Numbered from the stretch's first letter, positions 7,098-15,731 are shown. The stretch: DNA of 64,000 nucleotides from Solimonas_A sp052035235 (GCA_052035235.1 JBPOHT010000031.1:38528-102527), one strand, 5' to 3'. Translations and numbers: made by a program. The notes: generated by a model from the letters alone, not told the origin.

Positions 7098-8104
7098 GTT
7101 TTTCTCCCCTTGGACGACTGATGAGTCAAATACACCGAGATGGGGGCGTCGAAGCCCTTGAGGTGTTGCGGCTCTGCGTGCCGCGCGAAGGCATCGGCAT
7201 GTTCCTGCTGGCTTGCACGCGCGTGGTTCATGACCGCTTCGGTTGCGGCAATGCCGCCCGGCGGAGCGAGCTTGAGCAGGCGTGCCGCGGTGTGCACAGC
7301 CGTGCCGATGAAGGAAAGTCCACGGCGTTCGCGGCCGCCAATCCGGCCAATAACCAGCGGACCGCAGTCCAGGGCCATGCGCACCTCGGGGAGATCGGGG
7401 CGAATCACACGGCATTCGGCGAGCGCATCACGAATGGCGAAGGCCGCGGGTAGGCTCTCCGTGGGACTGGCGAAGTACAGCATGGCGCCGTCGCCTTCGA
7501 AGTCGTGGACATCGCCGCAGTGGCTTACGGCGATTTCCGTCACGATCTCCATGAAGGCCTGCACCAGGCCGAGCACCTGCTCGGGGGCATGGGTCGCAAA
7601 CAGGCGCGTGGAGTCGGCCATGTCGACGAACAGTACGGCCAGTTCTCGGCGGGCGGGTAGGGCCAGGCCTCGCAGGAATGCGGCTTCCGCAATGAGATCG
7701 CCCTGCGGTTCCTCGGCCAGGACCGCCCACTCGGCAATCCGACGCCGGGCTTCGGGGGCGAGCACCGCAGTGGCGCCGCCGCCGGCAAGCCAGGCGGGCC
7801 ATCCGCCGTCCAGGACGGCGATGTCGCGGTATCCCGCCGCGTCGAGCCAACGTGCGACGCGAGTGCTCGAAGCCTGTCCGTTGCACAGGCAGTAGACGAC
7901 GATCGGCGTCGTGCGCGGCAGATCGGGAAGCTGTGGCGGCTGCTCGTCCATGTAGATCGGAACCGCATGCGGCAGCGCCAGCGGCTCACGTCGAAACGCG
8001 TCACGGCGTCGGGCATCGAGCAGCAGCGGCGTGGGCGAGTGCCGAAGTCGCTCGCCCAACTCTGCGGGCGTGATGCGGCCGATGCTCAAGTGGCCTCCGG
8101 CCAT
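7094..8104 (-). CDS. Rhodanese domain fused to class III adenylate/guanylate cyclase
   Basis: 336 aa, no signal peptide or membrane segment. Residues 1-115 are a rhodanese: LLLDARRRDAFRREP, then VVYCLCNGQASSTRVA with catalytic Cys 74 (Cys 72 adjacent). Residues 152-330 are a class III cyclase: LFVDMADSTRLF (metal Asp 161), FEGDGAMLYF (Asp 205), GTAVHTAARL, where the usual Asn of NxxxR is His 271 while Arg 275 is kept. The start overlaps the P-ATPase stop by 19 bp and its own stop overlaps the barrel gene. A copper- or sulfane-sulfur-linked cyclic nucleotide signal is inferred from architecture and operon position; activity is untested. Confidence 0.85.
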   Translation of the reverse strand: MAGGHLSIGRITPAELGERLRHSPTPLLLDARRRDAFRREPLALPHAVPIYMDEQPPQLPDLPRTTPIVVYCLCNGQASSTRVARWLDAAGYRDIAVLDGGWPAWLAGGGATAVLAPEARRRIAEWAVLAEEPQGDLIAEAAFLRGLALPARRELAVLFVDMADSTRLFATHAPEQVLGLVQAFMEIVTEIAVSHCGDVHDFEGDGAMLYFASPTESLPAAFAIRDALAECRVIRPDLPEVRMALDCGPLVIGRIGGRERRGLSFIGTAVHTAARLLKLAPPGGIAATEAVMNHARASQQEHADAFARHAEPQHLKGFDAPISVYLTHQSSKGRKT

Positions 8105-10449
8105 AGCTCTGCCGAACGCAGCCGCAGAGCATTGGCCACGACCGACACGGATGACAGGCTCATCGCCGCACTGGCGAGCATCGGCGACAGCAGCAGGCCA
8201 AAAAATGGATACAGCACACCGGCAGCGATGGGCACGCCCAGGGCGTTGTAGACGAAGGCCAAGAACAGGTTCTGGCGGATGTTGCGCATCGTGGCGCGGG
8301 ACAGTGCTACGCCTCTTACGATGCCGCGCAGGTCACCCTTGAGCAGGGTCACGCCAGCCGACTGCATGGCCACATCCGTGCCCGTGCCCATCGCGATGCC
8401 GACGTCGGCCGCGCTCAGTGCGGGAGCATCGTTGACGCCGTCGCCCGCCATGGCGACGCGGCGGCCTTCGCGCCGCAGGCGCTGTACGACGCTTGCCTTG
8501 TCCTGCGGCAGGACGTCGGCGATGACCTCGTCAATGCCAAGCTCCTGCGCGACCGCGCGCGCAGTGCGCTCGTTGTCTCCGGTCAGCATCACGATCCGCA
8601 GACCGGCCGCCTTCAGCGTCGTGACCGCCTCGGGTGTGGAGGCTTTGATCGCATCAGCGATGGCGAGGATGCCGGCGGGCCGGCCGTCAATGGCCACGAA
8701 CACCGCGGTTTGTCCCTTGAGCCGGGCCAGCTCCGCGGGGCTGATCAGCGCTTCGGTTGGGACCTGTCGAGCTTCCATCAGGCGCCGGTTGCCCACCAGG
8801 ACCTTGTGGTCGCCAACGGTCGCCCAGACGCCGAGTCCGGGGTCAGACCCGAAGTCCGAGAGGGGCGGCTTGGTGCCCGAGGCTCGTTGCGCGGCCGCTT
8901 CGACGATCGCACGGCCCAGGGGGTGTTCGCTGAGCGACTCCGTGGCGGCGGCCAGGGAAAGCACCTCAGCTTCGGAAAACCTGCCGACGGGCAATACCGA
9001 GCGCAAGCTGGGCCTGCCTTCGGTCAGGGTGCCGGTCTTGTCTACGACCAGCGTGTCGATCTTTTCCAGGCGCTCCAGGGCGGCTGCGTCCTTGATCAGG
9101 ACACCGCCTTGCGCGCCACGACCGATCCCGACCATCACCGACATCGGAGTCGCGAGGCCCAGCGCACAGGGGCAGGCAATGATCAGCACGGACACGGCGA
9201 CGACCAGGGCCGTGGCCAACTGGGGCGGGGGGCCGACCAGCGCCCAGATCCCAGCGGCGGCCACGGCCACGGCGATGACCGTCGGCACGAACCAGGCCGA
9301 GACGACGTCGGCGAGGCGCTGGATCGGCGCACGCGACCGTTGCGCGTCGGCGACCATCTGCACGATTTGGGCGAGCAGAGTGTCCTTGCCGACGCGGGCG
9401 GCGCGCACGAGCAAACTGCCACGGCCGTTGATCGTGCCCCCGGTGACGCTACCCCCCGCCTGCTTGCGAACCGGATCGGGTTCACCGGTGATCATCGATT
9501 CGTCGACATGGCTCTCGCCTTCGACCACTTCGGCGTCGACCGGAATCTTCTCGCCAGGCCGCACCCGTAGGCGGTCGCCCGTTTGCAGGTGCCGTGCGTC
9601 CACGTCCGCCTCGTTCCCCTGGTCGTCGACTCGGTGGGCGGTCTTGGGCGCCAGTTCGAGCAGGGAGCGAATAGCACTGGAGGTTTGCGAGCGTGCGCGC
9701 AGTTCCAGGACCTGTCCCAGCAGCACCAGCACCGTGATGACCGCTGCGGCCTCGAAGTAGAGCGGCACCGCACCGCCGGCCATGCGAAACGTCTCGGGCA
9801 GCAATCCCGGAACCAGGGTCGCCACGATACTGAAGGCGTATGCCGCGCCGATGCCCAACGCAATGAGCGTAAACATGTTGAGGCTGCGCTGACGGATCGA
9901 CTGCCAGCCCCGGACGAAGAAGGGGGCGCCCGCCCAGAGAACCACCGGCGAGGCCAGGAAGAGCTGGCTCCAGCTCCATACTCCATGTCCCATGCGGCGC
10001 ATCAGGTCCAGGCCCGGCACGAACTCGGCCATCGACAGCACCAGCAAAGGCAAGGTCAGCACAAGGCCGATGCGAAAGCGCCGGCGCATCTGCCGCAGTT
10101 CGCTGTCGTCCTGCTCCAGCGACGGCGCTTCCGGCTCCAGAGCCATGCCGCACTTCGGGCAGTTTCCGGGGCCTGGCTGGCGCACCTCCGGGTGCATGGG
10201 GCAGGTGTAGATCCCGCCGCGATCGAGCGACTGAGCATGCGGGGGAGCGACATGATCCGGGGCCTGCGACGGCGGCGCCAGATACGGGGCGGGATCGGCG
10301 ATGAACTTTTGCCGGCAGCGCTCGCTGCAGAACACGAAGACCTTGTCCTGGAATTCGTGACGCAGCGCGGTCACCCGGTTCACCTTCATGCCGCAAACCG
10401 GATCGCGTGCCATCGGCGTGTTTCCGGAGTCTCCACAGCAGTCGCTCAT
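8086..10449 (-). CDS. Copper-type P1B ATPase with YHS and Zn-ribbon-like N-terminus
   Basis: 787 aa from ATG 10449 (GGAGG 9 nt upstream). N-terminus: DCCGDSG, then a YHS domain (DPVCGMKVN ... FCSERCRQKF), then the YTCPMHPEV ... CPKCGMAL heavy-metal-binding domain. It lacks HMA MxCxxC domains. Core motifs: TGEP actuator, CPCALGLATP ion site, DKTGTLTEG phosphorylation site, SEHPLG, TGDN and GDGVNDAP. CPC with YNALGVPIAAG and MSLSSVSVVANALRL indicates Cu(I) transport (P1B-1-like). It would move Cu(I) from cytosol to periplasm for the co-operonic oxidase. It lies between the cytochrome c fusion and the rhodanese-cyclase gene. Confidence 0.93.
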   Translation of the reverse strand: MSDCCGDSGNTPMARDPVCGMKVNRVTALRHEFQDKVFVFCSERCRQKFIADPAPYLAPPSQAPDHVAPPHAQSLDRGGIYTCPMHPEVRQPGPGNCPKCGMALEPEAPSLEQDDSELRQMRRRFRIGLVLTLPLLVLSMAEFVPGLDLMRRMGHGVWSWSQLFLASPVVLWAGAPFFVRGWQSIRQRSLNMFTLIALGIGAAYAFSIVATLVPGLLPETFRMAGGAVPLYFEAAAVITVLVLLGQVLELRARSQTSSAIRSLLELAPKTAHRVDDQGNEADVDARHLQTGDRLRVRPGEKIPVDAEVVEGESHVDESMITGEPDPVRKQAGGSVTGGTINGRGSLLVRAARVGKDTLLAQIVQMVADAQRSRAPIQRLADVVSAWFVPTVIAVAVAAAGIWALVGPPPQLATALVVAVSVLIIACPCALGLATPMSVMVGIGRGAQGGVLIKDAAALERLEKIDTLVVDKTGTLTEGRPSLRSVLPVGRFSEAEVLSLAAATESLSEHPLGRAIVEAAAQRASGTKPPLSDFGSDPGLGVWATVGDHKVLVGNRRLMEARQVPTEALISPAELARLKGQTAVFVAIDGRPAGILAIADAIKASTPEAVTTLKAAGLRIVMLTGDNERTARAVAQELGIDEVIADVLPQDKASVVQRLRREGRRVAMAGDGVNDAPALSAADVGIAMGTGTDVAMQSAGVTLLKGDLRGIVRGVALSRATMRNIRQNLFLAFVYNALGVPIAAGVLYPFFGLLLSPMLASAAMSLSSVSVVANALRLRSAELWPEAT

Positions 10450-10466
10450 CGCCTTGTCCTCCGTGT

Positions 10467-11534
10467 TCAGGCCGAAGGGCCCGCGACAGCGGCGTAGTCC
10501 TGCGAGGACCAATGGACATGTTGGACCCGCCAGCCCTGGGGTGTCTTCCGCAGCAGGATGGTCTCGGTGCTCAGCACATCGATAGGCCGGCCTTTGGAGG
10601 ACTGTCCGCGGATGCGGTACTCCGAGTTGACCCAGGCACTGTCGCCGCTGCTACCGGAAACGCGCTTGAGCAGATCGACCTTCGAGGCCTTGAGGAAGGC
10701 CGCATCTGCCCCGGCGTGCAAGGCCAGGAACTCGTCACGCGAGCGCTCGGCACCGCCGCCCTCGTAGACCAGCAGGTCGTCGGTAAGCCAGTACGAGAGG
10801 ACAGCCCGATCGCCAGCCCTCAAGGCCGATCGGAAGGCTTCCACGGCCTTCTCGGCGTCCGGCGCGGCCGATCCAGCCTCCGGCATCGGCATTTGCGACA
10901 TGTCCATGCCGCCATGGCCGCCGTGAGCGTCGCCGCCTGACTGAGGCGCCGCAGCCGGCGCCGCGTCGTGATCCATGCCCGAATCACCTTCGCCCCGCGA
11001 AGTAAGGATCTGGTACTGCTCCGGCGTCAGCGAGGGCAGCTTCTGGAGGAACGCCACCATCGCCCAGATGCGCTGATCGTCGTGCGTGGCACCCCAGGCC
11101 GGCATCGCGGTCATCTTCAGGCCATGCTTGATGATCCAGAACTGGCGGGCAGCGCTGGCCTTCTCGTCGCCGTGGTCGTGCTCATCCTGTCCTTCCCCGT
11201 GCATGCCGGCCGGCATGGCCAGATTGGGGGGCTTCGGATATAGGCCGATCGACATGTCCGACTCGGCCTTCCCGGGCTTCAGGTGACAGCTGGCACACAT
11301 GTCGTTGTAGTCCGCGCCGCCGGCCAGCAGCATCTGCGAGTCATCGAGGGCGGGCACCAATATGTCCTTGGTGCGGGCGGCGATCGAACGCTCGCGCAGG
11401 GTCTCCAGGGCCAAGTAGACCGGCTTGGTGTGAGCGTCATCGGCGCCGATGGGATAGGCCCCGGAGTAGATGAAGCCGATGGCGCCGAGTACGCCGACTA
11501 CCAATAGCAGGAGCAGGGGTTTGAGGAATTTCAT
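10467..11534 (-). CDS. Membrane-anchored cytochrome c fused to SnoaL-like domain
   Basis: 355 aa. N-terminal hydrophobic anchor (residues 4-25), then a monoheme cytochrome c with CASCH and distal Met candidates in TAMPAWGATHDD. Histidine/Met-rich linkers (HGEGQDEHDHGDE and DAHGGHGGMDMSQMPMPE) join it to a C-terminal SnoaL/DUF4440-type domain (VEAFRSALRAGDRAVLSYWL ... WRVQHVHWSSQDY). It likely works in the periplasm with the adjacent multicopper oxidase, passing electrons or binding copper. It ends 17 bp before the P-ATPase start. The fusion of the two domains through a metal-binding linker is unusual. Confidence 0.85.
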   Translation of the reverse strand: MKFLKPLLLLLVVGVLGAIGFIYSGAYPIGADDAHTKPVYLALETLRERSIAARTKDILVPALDDSQMLLAGGADYNDMCASCHLKPGKAESDMSIGLYPKPPNLAMPAGMHGEGQDEHDHGDEKASAARQFWIIKHGLKMTAMPAWGATHDDQRIWAMVAFLQKLPSLTPEQYQILTSRGEGDSGMDHDAAPAAAPQSGGDAHGGHGGMDMSQMPMPEAGSAAPDAEKAVEAFRSALRAGDRAVLSYWLTDDLLVYEGGGAERSRDEFLALHAGADAAFLKASKVDLLKRVSGSSGDSAWVNSEYRIRGQSSKGRPIDVLSTETILLRKTPQGWRVQHVHWSSQDYAAVAGPSA

Positions 11535-11552
11535 AACCAGGCCTTTGGGAGA

Positions 11553-12989
11553 TCAGCCGCCGTGTTGGGAGTGGTCCATCTTCGGCATGGTCGGCGTCGT
11601 TGCCGGCTCCTGCCGCGGTCCATACGGATCGCGCCGCGGGGGATTGCCGAATTCGGGATCGCTGGAGATGCGCCTTGCGATCTTGCCCGGTGGATTGCGG
11701 TACCAGCCCGGATCGCGATAGTCCCCGGCCGGTTGGTTGTCGCGCACCTTCACGACCGTGAACATGCCGCCCATCTCGATGGGGCCATACAGTCCTTCGC
11801 CGGTCATCATTGGCAGCGTGTTTTCAGGGCCCTTCAGGCCCATGGCCACATGGCCGCCGTGCTCGGCCATGCCGTAGCGGCCCATAGCACCGTAGCCGGG
11901 CAGCATCTTGCGGATATCGGCTTCCACGCCGGACTGATCGACTCCCACCAGGTTGGGAATGCCGTGCCCCATCGGCCCCATCGTGTGATGCGACATATGG
12001 CAGTGGAAGGCCCAGTCGCCAGGCTCGGTAGCGACGAACTCGATATCGCGGATCTGCCCAACGCCCACGATCTCGGTCACCTCGCGGCGCCACTGTGCTT
12101 CCGGCCAACGACCGCCGTCCGAACCGGTGACCCAGAACGGATTGCTGTGCAGGTGGATCGGGTGATTCCACATCGACAGGTTGGCGATCCGGATGCGCGC
12201 TCGCTCGCCGGTGCGCATCACCAGGTTTTCGATTGCCGGGAAGGTCTTGCTGTTGAAGGTCCACAGATCGAAGTCCTGCATGATGCTGGGATCGGGGCGA
12301 TAGGTGCCCGGATGCAGCGCCCAGTTGTGCAGCAGGAAGGTGTAGTCGCGATCGATCTGGACGCCTTCGCCGTTCTTCGGATGGATGATGAACATGCCCA
12401 TCATGCCGAACGCCATCTGCGTCATTTCGTCGGCGTGCGGGTGGTACATGTGTGAGCCGTGCTGCTTGAGCGTGTACTCGTAGACGAAGGTCTCGCCCGG
12501 CTGGATGTGAGGCTGGTTCAGACCGCCGACGCCGTCGAAACCATTGGGAAGATCGATGCCATGCCAGTGCACGCTGGTTGGTTCGCCCAGCCGGTTGGTG
12601 ACGAAGATGCGAACGCGGTCGCCCTCGACGGCTTCGATCGTCGGCCCCGGGGTCGTCCCGTTGTAGCCCCAGCACTTGGCTCGGGAACCCGGCGCGAACT
12701 CGTGCTCGATCTCCTCGGCGACCAGGTGGAATTCCTTGACGCCGCCTTTCATCTTGTACGGCAAGGTCCAGCCGTTGAGCGTGCGCACCGGCAGGTAGCC
12801 CTGAGGATGCCGCTTGATCGTGGAGGGCACCTTCAGCCCAGGGGCCGGGGTTTTGGCGGCCTCGGCTCCGCTCATCCCGGGCATGTCGGCCATGTTGTGG
12901 CCGTCGTGCTGGGCGAGGGCGGGAGCGCTGGCCAGAAGGCCAGCGCCACTCGCGCCCATCATCTGCAGCAGGTCGCGTCGTGTGACCAT
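11553..12989 (-). CDS. Tat-exported multicopper oxidase (periplasmic Cu(I) oxidase)
   Basis: 478 aa. Twin-arginine signal VTRRDLLQMMGASGAGLLA. Copper-site motifs in order: SVHWHGIDLP, HMYHPHADEM, NHPIHLHSNPFWVTG and WAFHCHMSHHTMGPM (the type 1 His-Cys-His plus axial Met region). Met/His-rich ends (HDGHNMADMPGMSG; C-terminal PTMPKMDHSQHGG) are typical of copper-tolerance oxidases. It would oxidise Cu(I) to Cu(II) in the periplasm. The start overlaps the stop of the Met/His-rich protein gene by one base (TGATG), implying coupled translation. Confidence 0.93.
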   Translation of the reverse strand: MVTRRDLLQMMGASGAGLLASAPALAQHDGHNMADMPGMSGAEAAKTPAPGLKVPSTIKRHPQGYLPVRTLNGWTLPYKMKGGVKEFHLVAEEIEHEFAPGSRAKCWGYNGTTPGPTIEAVEGDRVRIFVTNRLGEPTSVHWHGIDLPNGFDGVGGLNQPHIQPGETFVYEYTLKQHGSHMYHPHADEMTQMAFGMMGMFIIHPKNGEGVQIDRDYTFLLHNWALHPGTYRPDPSIMQDFDLWTFNSKTFPAIENLVMRTGERARIRIANLSMWNHPIHLHSNPFWVTGSDGGRWPEAQWRREVTEIVGVGQIRDIEFVATEPGDWAFHCHMSHHTMGPMGHGIPNLVGVDQSGVEADIRKMLPGYGAMGRYGMAEHGGHVAMGLKGPENTLPMMTGEGLYGPIEMGGMFTVVKVRDNQPAGDYRDPGWYRNPPGKIARRISSDPEFGNPPRRDPYGPRQEPATTPTMPKMDHSQHGG

Positions 12990-13303
12990 CAGTGGCCCCC
13001 GTGACCGTCGGCAGGCGGCTTGGCGCTACCCGACTTCTGATCCATGCCCTTCATCTGGGAATGGTCCATGCCGCCCATACCGTCGGCCGGCTTCTTCTGG
13101 CCCATGCACTTCTCGTGCATCGCCTTCATCACCGGGTCGTTCATGTCCATCTTCGACATGTCCATGTTCTTCATCGAGGCGCAATCGGGGCCGGCCTTCG
13201 CGGCGGCGGCTTCCTTGGCGTGCTCGGCCGGATCGTGGGCCCAGCTGCCCTGCGCAAACAGAACGGCGGCGGCAACCAGGGTGCTGCGGAAAAGTGTGTT
13301 CAT
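12989..13303 (-). CDS. Small periplasmic Met/His-rich copper-binding protein
   Basis: 104 aa, signal peptide residues 1-22 (SWA-HD). The mature protein is rich in Met, His, Lys and Asp, with MDMSKMDMNDPVMKAMHEKC and the MDHSQ motif also found in the neighbouring oxidase and channel. Two Cys (CASMKN, HEKCMG). No known catalytic fold; periplasmic copper buffering is inferred from composition and operon position. Confidence 0.8.
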   Translation of the reverse strand: MNTLFRSTLVAAAVLFAQGSWAHDPAEHAKEAAAAKAGPDCASMKNMDMSKMDMNDPVMKAMHEKCMGQKKPADGMGGMDHSQMKGMDQKSGSAKPPADGHGGH

Positions 13304-13353
13304 CGTGAAACTCCTACGTGAGAAACGCCGGGGGGCGTCGGGGGGAAAAGGTT

Positions 13354-15060
13354 TCAGTGGACATGCGGCTGCTCCTGGATCACGGGCTGCTCGATATCCT
13401 TGCGCCGCTTAGGCGGCGCCGGCGTTTCGTGCTTCATGCCGGGCATCGGCATGTCGCCCATGTCGTGGTCGCCGCTTTGGGCGTCCTTGGCGGGAGTGGA
13501 GGTTTGGTCGTGCTGGCTGTGGTCCATCGGCGTCGTCGGACCCTTGCCAGGCTTCATGCCTTCCATCCCTTCCATATCGTCCATGCCTTCCATGCCCGGC
13601 ATGCCCATCTTCGAGTGGTCCATGCCCGGCATTGCGTGGCTGGAGTGGTCCATCGCAGCAGCACCCTTGGGGCGCGTCAGCTCAGCCGGATCGAGCGTCG
13701 CCTCGACCGGCTGGTCGCTGCTGGGCAGCCTGCGCCCCACGGCCTGGGTGAGTTCGGCGCGGGCGATCCAGTAGTCCCGCACGGCTTCCAGGTAACCGGC
13801 ATAGGCTTCGTACTCCTGCTGCTTGGCGACGAGCAGTTCGAAGATGCCGACCAACATGTAGTTGACCTCTTCCTGCATGCGGGCCACGACGGCCTCGCGC
13901 TGCGGGATCAGGGCATCGCGGTAGCGCTCCGCCCGGGTCTTGGCCGAAACGAGCTTGGCGTAGGCCAGCTTCACCTCGTTGCCGCTGTCGAGAACCGCCT
14001 CGTCGAGACTGGCCTCGGCCTGGGCGAGCGAGGCCTGCGCCGCCGCGACGCGACCGCCGCCCCAGTTGAAGATCGGCAGTTCCAACTCCAGGGTGGGACC
14101 GACGTTGATGGAGCCGTCAAAATCCTTTTCGCGTTCCGCGCCGATCTGGATGCCATTGATGAGGCGGATGCGGCGCTCCAGTCCGAAGCGAGCAGCCAGG
14201 GCTTCGGCGTTCTTGCGGGCGCCAGCGACATCCAGGCGCGACTCGGCGGCGAGCTTCGTCAGCGCGTCGAGCTCGTCTTCGCGGGGCAGGGGTTCGGCCA
14301 AGCGGGCTTCGAGTGCCCAGACGTCCTGGGAGGATGAGAGACCCATCAAGCGGTGCAGCTTGCTGCGTGCCTCGATGGCCTCGGCTCGTGCGGCGAGGGC
14401 GTCAAGTTCTGCTTGGCTGGCGGAAGCTTGTTCCATGGCCAGCTCGCGGCGGTTGATGTTGCCGGCCTCGAAGAAGCGCTGTCCGAGATCCGCCGAGGCG
14501 CGTGCGGCGTTCGCGACGGCCTCGCGCATCTGTGCCAGCTGCTCGGCACCCACCGCCTCGTAGTAGGCCCCCTCGACGTCGCTCGCCAAATTCAGGGTCC
14601 TGGAGGCAAGCGACAGCTTGGCGCTTTCGAACTGCGCACCGGCAAAGCGGGAGTTGGCAGGCAGGAACAGCAGGTTGACGAAATTCACGGCGATGCCGAG
14701 CGTCAGGCTGGCATTGGCAGCCGTGGAGTCGCCGGGCGAGAGGCGCACCGCGCTCAGGACCGGATTGGCCAGGCGTCCGGCGTCATAAACCTGGGCCGCG
14801 GCGAAACCCAGTTCGGCCGTATCCCGGCGCAAGCCAGGATTGTTGAGCAGCGCCAACTGGACCGCGATCTCCGGGGTCAGCGGCCGGTCCAGCGCCTGAC
14901 GGGTAAAGGCGGCCGCATCGCCGCCATTCGGCGACGGTCGACCATGCGAGCGGGTGAGGTCCGCGACATCGGACCGTCCCCAGTCCGCAGGAATGCTCGC
15001 GCAGCCACTGAGCAGCGCTGCGGAAAGCGCCGGTACATAGAGATATTTTCGGGGAACCAC
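13354..15060 (-). CDS. TolC-family outer-membrane channel lipoprotein with Met/His-rich tail
   Basis: 568 aa from GTG 15060, chosen because GGGAGGA lies just upstream and a lipobox follows (LLSGC); an ATG at 15108 would put 16 extra residues before the signal. Two outer-membrane efflux repeats span about residues 60-470 (PEIAVQLALLNNPGL ... WIARAELTQAVGR). The last 90-100 residues are a metal-binding tail with MDHSSHAMPGMDHSKMGMPG and MDHSQHDQ. Such tails are not part of the normal TolC fold. It probably gives the copper exit channel a periplasmic copper-collecting segment. Second gene of the copper operon. Confidence 0.88.
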   Translation of the reverse strand: MVPRKYLYVPALSAALLSGCASIPADWGRSDVADLTRSHGRPSPNGGDAAAFTRQALDRPLTPEIAVQLALLNNPGLRRDTAELGFAAAQVYDAGRLANPVLSAVRLSPGDSTAANASLTLGIAVNFVNLLFLPANSRFAGAQFESAKLSLASRTLNLASDVEGAYYEAVGAEQLAQMREAVANAARASADLGQRFFEAGNINRRELAMEQASASQAELDALAARAEAIEARSKLHRLMGLSSSQDVWALEARLAEPLPREDELDALTKLAAESRLDVAGARKNAEALAARFGLERRIRLINGIQIGAEREKDFDGSINVGPTLELELPIFNWGGGRVAAAQASLAQAEASLDEAVLDSGNEVKLAYAKLVSAKTRAERYRDALIPQREAVVARMQEEVNYMLVGIFELLVAKQQEYEAYAGYLEAVRDYWIARAELTQAVGRRLPSSDQPVEATLDPAELTRPKGAAAMDHSSHAMPGMDHSKMGMPGMEGMDDMEGMEGMKPGKGPTTPMDHSQHDQTSTPAKDAQSGDHDMGDMPMPGMKHETPAPPKRRKDIEQPVIQEQPHVH

Positions 15061-15164
15061 AAATCCTCCCAGGAATCCATGAGCGTTGTTCCGCGGCGCT
15101 CGGGCCACGGCATAGCCACGGGGTTGCGGGCAGGGGTCACCTGCGCCGCAAACGCGGCTTCAAC

Positions 15165-15602
15165 TCAGGACATACTGGGGGGACGGATCAGGGCGAGGAT
15201 ATGCGCGCCCGAGGGCGCGACAGACGCCGGAGCGGCGTGCTGACTCCCGACGGGAATGTCGAGAGTGGAGGGAGAGAAGACAGCAGCGACACCGGGGCAG
15301 GCGCCGCTACAGCCGACCTTGGCACAGTCGCAGCCGCACTCGCAGCCAGGGACCTTGATAGCTTTGGTCTCGCCATCGGCGGCGGCCATCATATGGCCGG
15401 CGTGTTCTGCCTGCTGCTGCATCATCGCCGCGTGGTCGTGATGCATGGCCGCATGATCCGCCGGCATTGCCTGTGCGGCCGGAGCCGGCATCGAGCCCGG
15501 CGGGTGCCTGCAGGACATGCCCACGATGCCGGCCATCGCCTGGAACGAGAACGTCCAGGCGAGCAGTACGGCCAGAAAGGGCTTGAGCAGGCGCATCGTC
15601 AT
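15165..15602 (-). CDS. CopL-like periplasmic leader protein
   Basis: 145 aa (ATG 15602, or the second ATG at 15596). Signal peptide residues 1-25 (AMA-GI). A His/Met stretch (MPADHAAMHHDHAAMM) is followed by a Cys-rich knot GCECGCDCAKVGCSGACPG. Placed first in the copper operon, as CopL is in xanthomonads, where it influences copper-dependent expression of the operon; homology is suggested by layout and composition only. A near-perfect 10-bp inverted repeat sits directly upstream. Confidence 0.65.
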   Translation of the reverse strand: MTMRLLKPFLAVLLAWTFSFQAMAGIVGMSCRHPPGSMPAPAAQAMPADHAAMHHDHAAMMQQQAEHAGHMMAAADGETKAIKVPGCECGCDCAKVGCSGACPGVAAVFSPSTLDIPVGSQHAAPASVAPSGAHILALIRPPSMS

Positions 15603-15607
15603 AGTGT

Positions 15608-15633
15608 CTTACCAGCGCTTAGTCGCTGGCAAG
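15608..15633. promoter_or_regulatory. Inverted repeat at copper-operon start
   Basis: CTTACCAGCG / CGCTGGCAAG with a 6-nt spacer and one mismatch, 6 bp upstream of the leader start. It could be an operator or an mRNA hairpin that hides the weak ribosome-binding site. A second weaker dyad GAGTC-N7-GACTC lies near 15,673-15,689. Confidence 0.45.
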
Positions 15634-15699
15634 TGGGGAAAGTTCATCATCTGCCTGAATAATAAAGGCTTGAGTCTGGAGCCGACTCTGGGGTTATAG

Positions 15700-15727
15700 G
15701 GCCCGAGCTTGCTCGCCCGGGCCCCAT
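15700..15727 (-). terminator. GC hairpin after TonB receptor gene
   Basis: GGGCCCGAGC and GCCCGGGCCC arms immediately after the receptor stop. There is no T run, so termination is uncertain. Confidence 0.4.
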
Positions 15728-15731
15728 TGCG

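Noticed and set aside
15670..15700. MerR-type promoter TTGAGT-N19-TATAGG on the plus strand
   Set aside because: It points toward the convergent end of the TonB receptor and no gene lies downstream.
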